NCBI GenBank assembly: GCA_019801415.1
Contig: JAHVJD010000004.1
Location: forward strand, 422,387 to 486,386
Source of the DNA: Nocardioides marinus
Lineage (GTDB): Bacteria; Pseudomonadota; Alphaproteobacteria; Rhodobacterales; Rhodobacteraceae
Length of the DNA: 64,000 nucleotides
Direction: 5' to 3'
How positions within the stretch are numbered: the stretch's first letter is position 1; each line of letters begins with the position of its first letter. Below are positions 39,584 to 48,582 of this stretch, in pieces. Below the pieces are notes generated by a model that saw only the letters and a program-made list of their open reading frames with translations, was not told where the DNA came from and searched no databases. Both the position numbers and the translations under genes were made by a program.

Positions 39584-40957
39584 ATGATCGCGGAGCATTT
39601 GGATTTCAGATCGGTGCTGCCGGAGCTGGACGTCGACGAGGTGCGCCGCGTTGCCGATATCAACGGTCAGGCGGCAGAATTGTCCGCGCTGCTGCATCGT
39701 CGCTATGGCTGTCGGGTCGACTATGTGAGCCTGGACCGCAAGGGGCGGCCGGTGTCACCGCAACCCGAGGATCTGCAGGCGTGGCGGGACCGGCTGGTTG
39801 CCGCGGGCGTGGACGAGGACGCGATCCATGTGCAGGGCAGCGCGGTGCCTTCGCACCCCTATGACGTGATCCTAGCGTTGAACAGCTTCGGGGTGCGTCA
39901 CAAGATCCAGAACATCAAGCCGCTGCTTGACCAGGCGCTGCATCCGCTCAGCCGGTTGGTGATCGAGGTCCGCAAGGGCTCGGGCAGCTATCCGTTTCTC
40001 AAGGCCTATGGCAGCTGCAACACGCTGCTGGCGCCGGAGGCCGAGCGGACCGGGCTGGCGGTGCTTTCGGCAGAGCCGCAGGAGCTGCAGCCGCCCTCCG
40101 GCGAATGGTCGGCGCTGGCGCAGAAGCTGGCGGGGGACGAGGGGTTCTTTGACGAGCTGGAGGAGCACTCGTTCCTGTTCATGCCGCGCGGGCGCACGCT
40201 GGTCGTGACCTTCGACAATCTCGATATCGCGATGACCAAGCGCGATGACCGGCGGCCCTGGGGCTTCAGCTTCATCGAGGCGCAGGGCTGGTCGATGCTG
40301 GGGGTGATGGCCAATGGCTGGACCTGGTTTCGCCACGCGGAGGTCACCGCCAAGTTCGAGGCGCTGCGGGACAGTGGCTTTTTCGACCGCTTCGAGCGGG
40401 TGGTGTTCTATGGCGCCTCCATGGGCGGCTATGCCGCGGCGGCCTATGCCGCGGCGGCACCCGGTTCGACGGTGTTTGCGATCAGCCCGCAGTCGACCCT
40501 GGACAAGCGGCTGGTGCCCTGGGAGATGCGCTACAAGAAGGTGTGGGAGCGGGATTTCTCGGGGCCTTTCGGCGATGCGGCGCTGGCCAGCCAGGCGGCG
40601 GGCGAGGTGCATGTCATGTATGACCCCTATGTGGCCCCCGACGCGGCCCATGTGGCGCGCTTTACCGGGACCAATGTCACGTTCTGGCGCTGCCCCCTGC
40701 TGGGGCACCGGCTGGGGTCCTCGCTGCAGCAGATGGGGATCCTGCAGGACATCGCCACGGGGGCGATCAATGGCACACTGACGCCGCAGCGCTTTCGCCA
40801 GTTGTTGCGGCGGCGGCACGGCTTTGCCCGCTATCAGCGGGAACTGGCCAACCTGGCGCTGGAGCGCGGCCATCCGCAGCTGGCGCGCAAGGTCTGCGAT
40901 TACGTGCTGCGTCAACGGGACGACCGGTATTTCCGCCGCCTGCGCCAGCGGTTGTGA
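39584..40957 (+). CDS. Degenerate methyltransferase domain plus alpha/beta-hydrolase-like domain
   Basis: 457 residues. Residues ~20-160 align with the methyltransferase half of the preceding gene: LSALLHRRYGCRVDYVSLD and RLVIEVRKGSGSYPFLKAYG against SLLLHRRYDCELVLIDIEEG and IVLDIRKGSGG. The SAM motif DIGCGYA has become DINGQAA, so it probably does not bind SAM. Residues ~200-400 have a nucleophile elbow VVFYGASMGGYAAAAYAA (Ser279). I recall homologues being labelled phosphoadenosine phosphosulfate reductase; I see no support for that. Start chosen at ATG 39584 with GAGG five bases before. Confidence 0.68.
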   Translation: MIAEHLDFRSVLPELDVDEVRRVADINGQAAELSALLHRRYGCRVDYVSLDRKGRPVSPQPEDLQAWRDRLVAAGVDEDAIHVQGSAVPSHPYDVILALNSFGVRHKIQNIKPLLDQALHPLSRLVIEVRKGSGSYPFLKAYGSCNTLLAPEAERTGLAVLSAEPQELQPPSGEWSALAQKLAGDEGFFDELEEHSFLFMPRGRTLVVTFDNLDIAMTKRDDRRPWGFSFIEAQGWSMLGVMANGWTWFRHAEVTAKFEALRDSGFFDRFERVVFYGASMGGYAAAAYAAAAPGSTVFAISPQSTLDKRLVPWEMRYKKVWERDFSGPFGDAALASQAAGEVHVMYDPYVAPDAAHVARFTGTNVTFWRCPLLGHRLGSSLQQMGILQDIATGAINGTLTPQRFRQLLRRRHGFARYQRELANLALERGHPQLARKVCDYVLRQRDDRYFRRLRQRL

Positions 40958-41050
40958 TCATCCAAGGCTTATGCGATGCAAAAGGCCGGGCCGCCGCGGA
41001 AGATCGGCCGCCACCCGCCCGGCCAGACAGGGACTGAGGTAAACGGCACT

Positions 41051-41932
41051 ATGCGCGACATCACCATCGCCTTTCACATCGGAGCGCCGAACACCGACAA
41101 TGGCCAGCTGACCTGGTCGTTGCGCAAGGATGCGGCGCGGCTGCTGGAGCAGGGGGTGATGATCCGGCGACCCGGGACCTATATGAAGGCGGTCACCGAC
41201 ATGCTGCGCAAGCAGGACCAGGAGTTTGTCACCGACCAGGAGCGGGATGCGCTGCTGGCGCATCTGGTCAAGGACAATGATGTTGACCGGCTGATCCTGA
41301 CCAGCTCCAGCTTCCTGGGGGTGCCGGCCTGGATGCTGAGCGGGGGGCGGCTGTTTCGCAACGCGGGGCGCAATGCGGCGGCGCTGCGGGGCTTGTTCCC
41401 CGACAACCCCTGCGCCTTCTTCCTGGGGCTGCGCAATCCCGCGACCCTGATCGGGCCGGTGTTCCGCTCGCAATCGAGCCGTACTTGGCAGGAGTTCGCG
41501 GGCAAGGCGGACTTCCTGAACCTGCGCTGGTCGGAGGTGGTTGCCGATATCCGGATGCGCAACCCGGAGTGCCCGATCACCGTCTGGTGCAACGAGGAAA
41601 CGCCGGTGATCTGGCCGAACATCCTGGGCCATGTGACCGGGCTGGGCGACAGCTTCCGCTTCTCCGGGGAGCTGGACATCACCCGAGGCATCATTTCGGA
41701 GGCGGGATACGAGCGGCTGGAAGCCTATCTGGCCAGCCGCCCCGGCCTCAGCGAGGCGCAGCGCGAGCGGGTGCGGGAGTTGTTCCTGACCTACTACTAC
41801 AGCGAGGACGCGGTCGAGGAAGAAATCGATCTGCCCGGATGGTCGCAGACGCTGGTGGACCACATGAGCGAGACCTACCAGGCCGATACCGAGCTGATCC
41901 GACGAATGCCCGGCGTCACCTTTCTGAGCTGA
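41051..41932 (+). CDS. Sulfotransferase-like hypothetical protein
   Basis: 293 residues. The start MRDITIAFHIGAPNTDNGQL resembles the 5'-PSB loop of sulfotransferases (HIGxPKTGTTxLQ), but Lys and the Thr run are lost (APNTDNGQL). Further motifs: LILTSSSFLGVP and FFLGLRNPATLIGPVF, the latter like the 3'-PB region (LRNP). The C-terminal half is charged. It may bind PAPS or a related ligand. It ends inside the convergent symporter gene by 17 bases. Last of the glycan-type gene group. Confidence 0.6.
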   Translation: MRDITIAFHIGAPNTDNGQLTWSLRKDAARLLEQGVMIRRPGTYMKAVTDMLRKQDQEFVTDQERDALLAHLVKDNDVDRLILTSSSFLGVPAWMLSGGRLFRNAGRNAAALRGLFPDNPCAFFLGLRNPATLIGPVFRSQSSRTWQEFAGKADFLNLRWSEVVADIRMRNPECPITVWCNEETPVIWPNILGHVTGLGDSFRFSGELDITRGIISEAGYERLEAYLASRPGLSEAQRERVRELFLTYYYSEDAVEEEIDLPGWSQTLVDHMSETYQADTELIRRMPGVTFLS

Positions 41933-42863
41933 CGGCGGCGCGGCTGTAGAACCGGCGCATCAGGATGGCGGTCAGGTACATCGGCACCTGGTAGCAGCCT
42001 AGAAAGATCAGCAGTGGCTCGGTGGTGGCTGCGGGCAGGGCGATCAGGAACAGGGCGAAGTTCCGGTTGCCGGCCACGACGGAGACGGCCACCGCGCCAC
42101 TGCCCGCGCGGCGGCGCACCACCGCATAGGTCAGCATCTGCAGGCCGAGGTTGGCCGCCAGCGCAAATCCCATCCATTGCAGCACCAGCCAGGGCTGCTG
42201 CTCCAGGGCCGGGCCCAGGGCCGACATCAGTGCGACCACGATCACGGCCAGTGCAATCATCGTCAGCCCGTCGATCGCGGTGGCCTGATCTGGCCGCAGG
42301 TTCGGCAGCGTGAGGCGCCGCAGCAGGAAACCGGCAAGAACCACAAGGCCAATCGTCGCCACCAGCCGCCCCGCCGCGCGCAGCACGTCCGCGAGGTGGT
42401 CGATCGCGCCGAGACCCGGCATCAGCAGGAAGACCGGGATCACCGTCAGCGGCATCAGGGCGGTGCCGAGGATCAGCAGGCGAAAGGCGGTCTCGGGCGG
42501 GTGGCCCAGCAGGGCGGTGATGTTCGGGCTGCCGGTCACCGACGGTGCGCTGAGCATCAGCACCAGCGTCAGGGCGGCCGGGGTTTCCGCAAGGCCCAGC
42601 AGCGCAGCCCCTGCCAAGGCCAGCAAGGGCAGCGCCAGTTGCAGCAGCGCCACGGCGCAGAGGGTATCAAGACCGTCCCGCAGGCCGCCGACGGCCCGGC
42701 TGTAGCCAATCCTGTAGGCGTTGAGGAACAGGAGCGCCGCCACCATGTGTGGCAGCCAGGGTTGCAACCTGGCCGCCAGGTCCGGCAGCAGCAGCCCCGT
42801 GAGCAGCCCCATGACCAGGGCGGCGCGACCGTGGCGGGCCGCAAGCTGCAGCAGGCCCATCAT
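41916..42863 (-). CDS. Bile acid:sodium symporter-family (SBF/BASS) transporter
   Basis: 315 residues with about nine membrane segments. GSPNITALLGHPPETAFRLL and AVSVVAGNRNFALFLIALPA fit the crossover motifs of the BASS family. Probably an inner-membrane uptake carrier for an organic acid; the substrate is unknown. Its 3' end overlaps the convergent sulfotransferase-like gene by 17 bases. Confidence 0.8.
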   Translation of the reverse strand: MMGLLQLAARHGRAALVMGLLTGLLLPDLAARLQPWLPHMVAALLFLNAYRIGYSRAVGGLRDGLDTLCAVALLQLALPLLALAGAALLGLAETPAALTLVLMLSAPSVTGSPNITALLGHPPETAFRLLILGTALMPLTVIPVFLLMPGLGAIDHLADVLRAAGRLVATIGLVVLAGFLLRRLTLPNLRPDQATAIDGLTMIALAVIVVALMSALGPALEQQPWLVLQWMGFALAANLGLQMLTYAVVRRRAGSGAVAVSVVAGNRNFALFLIALPAATTEPLLIFLGCYQVPMYLTAILMRRFYSRAAVSSER

Positions 42864-42951
42864 CCGGCGCAGCCACGCATGGGCCCGGCGGGCGGAGCGC
42901 AGAGGCGAGCGAGACAGCGGTCCCCGCCCGCGCCGAGGGCGCGCGCTCGGG

Positions 42952-43884
42952 TCACGTCAGCAGCAGCAGCCAGAACCAGATGGTGAAGATGCTGACCCCG
43001 GTTGCGATCAGGACTGAGGACGCCGCCACCCGTTTGGCGCGTCCGTACATGCTGGCAAAGATATAGCCGTTGAACCCGGTGGCCATGGAGGCATTCAGCA
43101 CCCCCGAGCGGAACAGATCCTGCGGCAGCGCCAGCGCTGACCCCATGACCCAGACGATCGCCGGGTGGATCATCAGGGAGGTGAGGCAGACAAAAAGGAT
43201 GGCGCGCAGATCGCCCTCGGGGCGGTATTGGACCAGCACGCCGCCCAGGGCGAACAGCGCGCCGGGCAGGGCGGCGCGGATCACCAGGGACAGGGCCTCA
43301 TCCACCACCATCGGAATGGCGTAGCCCGAGAAATTCACCAGGAACCCCAGTGCGATCCCGAGGATCAGCACGTTGCGGAACATGGCATTGAGCACCGCGG
43401 AGACGGTCTTGACCCCGCCCGCGCCGCGGTTGCGCAGGATCTCCATCACGGTGATGCCGACGCCGTAGCAGAAGGGCGAATGAAAGGCGATGATCGCGTA
43501 GTTGCCGGTCAGGTTGTCGGCTCCGAAGGCGCGTTCGGTGATCGGCAGCCCCAGCAGAACCGAGTTGGAGAACAGGCAGCAGAAACCGATCACGGCGCAG
43601 TCTTCCCAGTCGCGTTTGAACAGGATGCGGGCGCCGAAGAGGCCGATCATGAAACAGGTAAAGGCGCCGGTGTAGAAACTGGCGAGCAGACGGGGATCAA
43701 AGCTTGCGGACAGATCCAGCGTGGCAATGGCGCGAAACAGCAGGCAAGGGATCGCAAAGCTCTGGGTGAACTTGGCCAGACCGTCGATATGTCCCTGCGT
43801 GAAGAAGCCCTTGCGTGTCGAAATGTAGCCCGCGCCGATGACCAGGAAAACCGGCAGGATGACATCAATCAGGGTTTGAAACAC
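42952..43884 (-). CDS. AEC-family transporter (auxin efflux carrier type)
   Basis: 310 residues, ten hydrophobic segments. DVILPVFLVIGAGYISTRKG at the N-terminus, HSPFCYGVGITVMEILRNRG in the middle and MATGFNGYIFASMYGRAKRV at the end are family-like. A permease for malonate, malate or similar acids is common; not decided here. Confidence 0.82.
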   Translation of the reverse strand: MFQTLIDVILPVFLVIGAGYISTRKGFFTQGHIDGLAKFTQSFAIPCLLFRAIATLDLSASFDPRLLASFYTGAFTCFMIGLFGARILFKRDWEDCAVIGFCCLFSNSVLLGLPITERAFGADNLTGNYAIIAFHSPFCYGVGITVMEILRNRGAGGVKTVSAVLNAMFRNVLILGIALGFLVNFSGYAIPMVVDEALSLVIRAALPGALFALGGVLVQYRPEGDLRAILFVCLTSLMIHPAIVWVMGSALALPQDLFRSGVLNASMATGFNGYIFASMYGRAKRVAASSVLIATGVSIFTIWFWLLLLT

Positions 43885-43969
43885 GGGCAGGGTACTCCGC
43901 AGAAATGTTTTGCTGCAATGGCTTGGCTAAAATGTCCGCGGGGGCAGCCCCCCGCCAATCCGTCTCCCT

Positions 43970-44767
43970 TCAGAGCGGGAGCCGGATCACCATGCCGTCA
44001 TAGGCCGGGGTGATGTGGTCCGGTGTTTCGGCTTCGACCGTGGCGTAATCCATGTCGTTATGCATGTTGGTGATGATGCCGCGCTTTGGGGCCATCCGCT
44101 CGAACCAGGACAGCGCGTCGGCGTAGCAGAAATGCGTCGGGTGCGGACTGCGGCGCAGACCGTCGAGGATCCAGACGTCCAGCCCTTCCAGCGCGGGCAG
44201 CGCGGCATCGGGGATCGCGGAGACATCCGGGAGATAGGCCAAGTCGCCGATGCGGAATCCCAGCGCGTCAATGGAGCCGTGCTCGACCTCGAAGGGGCGC
44301 AATGAAATCACGCCGCCGGGGCCGTCGATCTGGAAGGGGCCGTCAATGGATTTCAGTTCCAGGATCGGCGGGTAGGGCGAACCATCCGGCTGGACGAAGA
44401 CGTAGCCAAAGCGGCTCAGCAGGTCGTTCTGGGTGGGTCCATCGGCATAGACGGGGATGCGCTGGCGCATGTTGAAATAAACCATGCGCAGGTCGTCGAT
44501 GCCGTTCATGTGATCGGCATGGGAATGGGTGTAGACCACCGCGTCAAGGCGGCTGACACCGGCGTCCAGAAGCTGGTTGCGCATGTCCGGCGAGGTGTCG
44601 ATCAGCACCGAGGTGGTCCCGTCGGGGCCGTCGCGCTCCACCAGCAGCGAGCAGCGGCTGCGGCGGTTCTTCGGGTTCTCCGGGTCGCAATCGCCCCAGT
44701 GGCCGCCGATGCGTGGCACCCCGCCGGATGAGCCGGAGCCGAGGATGGTGAAGCGCATTTCCGCCAT
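43970..44767 (-). CDS. MBL-fold hydrolase (PhnP/RNase Z-like)
   Basis: 265 residues. Metal site YTHSHADHMNGIDDLR (HxHxDH), GSGSSGGVPRIGGHWGDCDP at the N-terminus, and ITNMHNDMDYATVE at the end. Strongest resemblance is to PhnP-type phosphodiesterases of cyclic phosphate sugars, but it lies after tatD as in many bacteria, not beside phn genes. Its ATG overlaps the tatD stop in TGATG. Confidence 0.85.
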   Translation of the reverse strand: MAEMRFTILGSGSSGGVPRIGGHWGDCDPENPKNRRSRCSLLVERDGPDGTTSVLIDTSPDMRNQLLDAGVSRLDAVVYTHSHADHMNGIDDLRMVYFNMRQRIPVYADGPTQNDLLSRFGYVFVQPDGSPYPPILELKSIDGPFQIDGPGGVISLRPFEVEHGSIDALGFRIGDLAYLPDVSAIPDAALPALEGLDVWILDGLRRSPHPTHFCYADALSWFERMAPKRGIITNMHNDMDYATVEAETPDHITPAYDGMVIRLPL

Positions 44768-45576
44768 CAGGCTGCGGCCTCGTAGCGGGCGGCCTTCCAG
44801 AACAACCGGTCGAAGTTGGCCTGGGTCTGGGCCGCGAAATCAGCGTAGTCCATGCCAAAGACCTCGGCGCCGACCTTGGCGGTGAAGGCGGTGTAGGCCG
44901 GCTCGTTGCGCTTGCCGCGGTGCGGCGGCGGGGCCAGGTAGGGGGCGTCGGTTTCCACCAGGATGCGCTCGACCGGGGCCGCGGCGAAGATGTCGCGCAG
45001 TTCCTGGCTCTTGGGGAAGGCGGCGATGCCGGACATCGACAGGTAGAAGCCCAGGTCGAGGGCCGCGCGGGCCAGCTCCGCCGAGGAGGAGAAGCAGTGC
45101 ATCACGCAGGAGTAGGCGCCGTTGGCCATTTCCTCGGTCAGGATACGGGCCATGTCGTCATCGGCGGCGCGGGCGTGGATGATCAGCGGCAGGCCGGTTT
45201 CGCGGGCTGCGGCGATATGGGTGCGCAGGGACTGCTGCTGCACCTCGGCGCTGTCGGCGGTATAATGGTAGTCCAGCCCGGTTTCGCCAATGCCGACGAA
45301 TTTCGGGTGCTTTGCCAGCGCCACCAGCTCCTCCACCGTGACCAGCGGTTCTTCGGCGGCGCTCATCGGGTGGGTGCCCGCGGCATAGAACACCGGATCA
45401 TGGGCCTCGGCGATGGCGCGCACGGTGGGTTCGTTCTTCAGCTTGGTGCAGATCGTGACCATCCGGGTCACACCGGCCGCGGCAGCGCTGGCCAGCACCT
45501 CGTCCAGCCGTCCTTCGAAGTCGGGGAAGTCCAGGTGGCAGTGGCTGTCGGTAATCTGGGGGGTGGTCTCGGTCAT
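44767..45576 (-). CDS. tatD: TatD-family metal-dependent hydrolase
   Basis: 269 residues. SHCLHDFPDFEG-like start (ITDSHCHLDFPDFEGRLDEV), GIGETGLDYHYTADSAEVQQ, IIHARAADDD and LVETDAPYLAPPPHRGKRN are the TatD signature with its metal-binding His/Asp/Glu. A 3'-5' nuclease-type enzyme of DNA repair or turnover. Lies downstream of holB in the tmk-holB operon. Confidence 0.93.
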   Translation of the reverse strand: MTETTPQITDSHCHLDFPDFEGRLDEVLASAAAAGVTRMVTICTKLKNEPTVRAIAEAHDPVFYAAGTHPMSAAEEPLVTVEELVALAKHPKFVGIGETGLDYHYTADSAEVQQQSLRTHIAAARETGLPLIIHARAADDDMARILTEEMANGAYSCVMHCFSSSAELARAALDLGFYLSMSGIAAFPKSQELRDIFAAAPVERILVETDAPYLAPPPHRGKRNEPAYTAFTAKVGAEVFGMDYADFAAQTQANFDRLFWKAARYEAAA

Positions 45577-45617
45577 GAATCCTCTGGCGCAACTTGGACC
45601 GCGCCGGGCAGCTGCGC

Positions 45618-46736
45618 TCAGCGCGACGCGGTTTCCTGCATCTTGAAAACCGTATCTAGGACTAGCGCGGCGGGGTCAAGGTTCACCGCCTGGCCGTGGC
45701 GGGCGCGGGCGGTGACCTCGGCCGCCAGATCCGCCCAGGCGCGGCCCTTGCGCGGATCGGGGGCCAGCCGGGCCAGCATCTCGGCTTCCTGCGGGGCGGC
45801 TTCGGGGGCGGGCGGCGTGCCGATGGCGCCGGTGCGCGCCAGCCGCGCCAGCGCCATTTCGGTCAGCGACAGGAGCAGCTCGAACCGTTCCGCGGCACCG
45901 CGCTGGGCGGCGGCCTCGGCCAGGGCCATGGCGCGCTGGCGGTCGAGCCGGGGCAGGGAGGCAAGGATCTGCACCAGCTCGGCATAGATCTTGAGCCCGC
46001 CCAGATTGATCAGCCGCAGCGCCGCGCCGACAGAACCACCGGCCAGGGCCGCGAGATGGTCCATGTTCTCCGGCAGCGCCACCTCGGACTGGGCGAGCGC
46101 GTCCTGCATGTCACTGGCAGACAGCGGCCCGAGCCGCAGCGTGCGGCAGCGGGAGCGGATGGTCGGCAACAGCCGCGAGGGCTGATGCGAGATCAGCAGC
46201 AGCGTGGTGCGGGCGGGCGGCTCCTCGAGCATTTTCAGCAGCGCGTTGGCGGCGCTTACGTTCATGTCGTCGGCGGCGTCGACGATCACCACGCGCCGTC
46301 CGCCGTCGGTGGCGGAGAGGCCGAAGAAACGGTTCAGCTTGCGGATGTCGTCCACCACGATCTGGCTGCGCAGTTTGCCCTTGTCGTCGTAGGAGCGGGT
46401 GATCGACGCAAGGCCCGGCTCTGCCAGAGCCTGAATGCGGTGAGAGACCGGGTGGTCGGGATCGATATCGAGGCTTTGCGGCGGGGGCGGCGCGCCGAAC
46501 AGCCCGTCTTCGGCGGGCGGCGTGGCCAGCAGAAAGCGCGCGATGCGCCAGGCGAGGGTCGCCTTGCCGACGCCCTGCGGCCCGGTGAGCAGCCAGCCAT
46601 GGTGCAGGCGATCGGAGGTATAGGCGGTGAGGAAATCCTGCTCGGCCGACTGCTGTCCGATCAGCCGCAGGGTTTCGCGTGGGTGCGGTGCGCCTTCGGC
46701 CTGGTCGGCGCGTGGCAGCGCGTCTTCATCGCTCAT
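45618..46736 (-). CDS. holB: DNA polymerase III subunit delta'
   Basis: 372 residues. ATPase core with WLLTGPQGVGKATLAWRIAR (P-loop), RVVIVDAADDMNVSAANALL and KMLEEPPARTTLLLISHQPS, then the SRC motif TIRSRCRTLRL. Part of the clamp loader. The long frame is open upstream, but MSDEDALPRA is the start because it overlaps the tmk stop by 4 bases (ATGA). Confidence 0.93.
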   Translation of the reverse strand: MSDEDALPRADQAEGAPHPRETLRLIGQQSAEQDFLTAYTSDRLHHGWLLTGPQGVGKATLAWRIARFLLATPPAEDGLFGAPPPPQSLDIDPDHPVSHRIQALAEPGLASITRSYDDKGKLRSQIVVDDIRKLNRFFGLSATDGGRRVVIVDAADDMNVSAANALLKMLEEPPARTTLLLISHQPSRLLPTIRSRCRTLRLGPLSASDMQDALAQSEVALPENMDHLAALAGGSVGAALRLINLGGLKIYAELVQILASLPRLDRQRAMALAEAAAQRGAAERFELLLSLTEMALARLARTGAIGTPPAPEAAPQEAEMLARLAPDPRKGRAWADLAAEVTARARHGQAVNLDPAALVLDTVFKMQETASR

Positions 46737-47371
46737 GCCAGAACCTCGTCGACATGTCTGCGCACCTCGGCGGCCACCGCATCGACCGGACGCGCCCCGT
46801 CGATGATCCGGAAGCGGTTGCCGAACTCCTGCGCCAGCGCCAGGAAACCCGCCCGCATCTTCTCCTGCAGCTCGACGCCGAAATCCTCGAAGCGTTCTTC
46901 CTTGCCCTGGCGCCCCTTGGCGCGGGCGAGGCCGACGGAGGGGTCCATGTCGATCAGCAGTGTCAGGTCCGGCTCGCGGCCGATCATCAACTTGTGCATC
47001 TGGTCCACCGCGGCGCGCAGATCGCCGCGCGACAGACCTTGGTACATCCTGGTGCTGTCTGCAAAACGGTCGCAGATCACCACCTTGCCCGCCGCCAGCG
47101 CGGGTTCGATTGTCCGCTCGAGGTGATCGCGCCGTGCCGCCATGAACAGCAGCAGCTCGGTCTCTGCCGACCAGCGGTCGGGGTCGCCCTCCAGCACCAG
47201 GCGGCGGATTTCCTCGGCCCCCGGCGAGCCGCCGGGTTCGCGGGTCAGCACCACCTCGCGGCCCGCATCGCGCAGCGCGTCGGCCAGCAGGCGGCACTGG
47301 GTCGACTTGCCGGAGCCGTCGATGCCCTCGAAGGTGATGAACAGGCCGCGCGCGCCTCTGGCGGGTGTCAC
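46733..47371 (-). CDS. tmk: dTMP kinase
   Basis: 212 residues. P-loop ITFEGIDGSGKSTQCRLLAD, the DR(F/Y) segment VVICDRFADSTRMYQG, and LDMDP-type LTLLIDMDPSVGLARAKGRQ. Phosphorylates dTMP to dTDP. 4-base overlaps with dac upstream and holB downstream. Confidence 0.96.
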   Translation of the reverse strand: MTPARGARGLFITFEGIDGSGKSTQCRLLADALRDAGREVVLTREPGGSPGAEEIRRLVLEGDPDRWSAETELLLFMAARRDHLERTIEPALAAGKVVICDRFADSTRMYQGLSRGDLRAAVDQMHKLMIGREPDLTLLIDMDPSVGLARAKGRQGKEERFEDFGVELQEKMRAGFLALAQEFGNRFRIIDGARPVDAVAAEVRRHVDEVLA

Positions 47372-48582
47372 AGCGCCCCCTCGGGGCCGTTCAGGAAGCG
47401 CTTGATCAAGACCTGCGCCGCGGTGCGGACCTGCACCACGAAGCCGCCGCGCGGGACGTCATTGGCCGCAACCAGCGGCAGGCGCACCTCCGGCAGCTCC
47501 TCGGGTTGCAGCACCAGCTCGGCAAGCCGCTGTCCCTGCTTCACGGGCGCTTCGATCGGGCCGCTGTAGACCACTTCGCCTTCGATGGTGTCCGCTGTCA
47601 GCGAGGGCAGCAGGATCTCGAGATCGTTTGCGGGTACCAGTCCTACCGATCCTGTAGCGCCGCGCCAGACCTCGGCCTCGGCGATTGGATCGCCCTGTTT
47701 GGCGACGGTTTTCTTGGTGAATTGGCGAAACGACCAGTTAACGAGGGCTTCGGCCTCCTCTGCGCGGGCGCGTTCGCTCTCCATCCCGGTGATGACGAAA
47801 ATCACCCGGCGGTCCCCCTGTTTGGCCGAGCCGACGAGGCCATAGCCGGCCTCCTCGGTGTGGCCGGTCTTGAGCCCGTCGGCACCGATGCCGAGCCGCA
47901 GCAGCGGGTTGCGGTTGCGGGTGTTTGAGGGCGCGCGGCCGTCGAACTCGAAGGAGGTTTCGGCAAACAGCGGGTAGTATTCCGGGAAGTCCTCGATCAG
48001 CCGTTCGGCCAGGATCGCCAGGTCATGCACCGACATGCGGTGGCCCGCGGCGGGCCAGCCGTTGGAATTGGCGAAGGTGGAGGCCGTCATGCCGAGATCC
48101 TGACCGCGTTTGGTCATGTAGCGGGCGAAACCGGCCTCGGTGCCATCGGGGCTCAGCGCCTCGGCGATCACCGCGCAGGCGTCATTGCCCGACAGCACGA
48201 TGATGCCGCGCAACAGGTCTTCGACCCGCACCCGGTCGGTGGTGTCGAGGAACATGGTGGAGCCGCCATAGCTCATGGCGTGTTCGCTGACCGGCAGGGT
48301 TTCGTCCAGCGACAACCGCCCGTCGCGCAGCGCCTCGAAGGCGACGTAGAGTGTCATCAGCTTGGACATCGAGGCCGGCGGCAGTGGCACATCGGCATTC
48401 TTTTCCAGCAAGACCGTATCGGTGCCCGCGTCCAGCACATAGGCCGCGCGTGCCTTGGTATCAAAGGCCGCAGCCGAAAGCGCAGAGAAGCTGACCGCAA
48501 GGCCGGTTGCCAGTCCAAGCCGCAGGGCCGCCAGCAGTCCGCACCCGGTCCGGGCCATGTTCAGGTTAGTTCGAGACAGCAT
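47368..48582 (-). CDS. D-alanyl-D-alanine carboxypeptidase (PBP5/6 type)
   Basis: About 404 residues. An N-terminal signal peptide (GLATGLAVSFSALSAAAF), the catalytic SxxK in PPASMSKLMTLYV, SxN in VLSGNDACAVIAEA, and KTG in LKTGHTEEAGYG, followed by the C-terminal beta-rich domain. Trims peptidoglycan stem peptides in the periplasm. Several starts are possible (ATG 48588, 48582 or 48558); the first two overlap the end of the SPOR gene, implying coupling. Confidence 0.93.
   Translation of the reverse strand: MLSRTNLNMARTGCGLLAALRLGLATGLAVSFSALSAAAFDTKARAAYVLDAGTDTVLLEKNADVPLPPASMSKLMTLYVAFEALRDGRLSLDETLPVSEHAMSYGGSTMFLDTTDRVRVEDLLRGIIVLSGNDACAVIAEALSPDGTEAGFARYMTKRGQDLGMTASTFANSNGWPAAGHRMSVHDLAILAERLIEDFPEYYPLFAETSFEFDGRAPSNTRNRNPLLRLGIGADGLKTGHTEEAGYGLVGSAKQGDRRVIFVITGMESERARAEEAEALVNWSFRQFTKKTVAKQGDPIAEAEVWRGATGSVGLVPANDLEILLPSLTADTIEGEVVYSGPIEAPVKQGQRLAELVLQPEELPEVRLPLVAANDVPRGGFVVQVRTAAQVLIKRFLNGPEGAL

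Noticed and set aside
39584..40957. Phosphoadenosine phosphosulfate reductase
   Set aside because: No PAPS-reductase motif or catalytic Cys pair; the sequence shows a methyltransferase-like and an alpha/beta-hydrolase-like domain.
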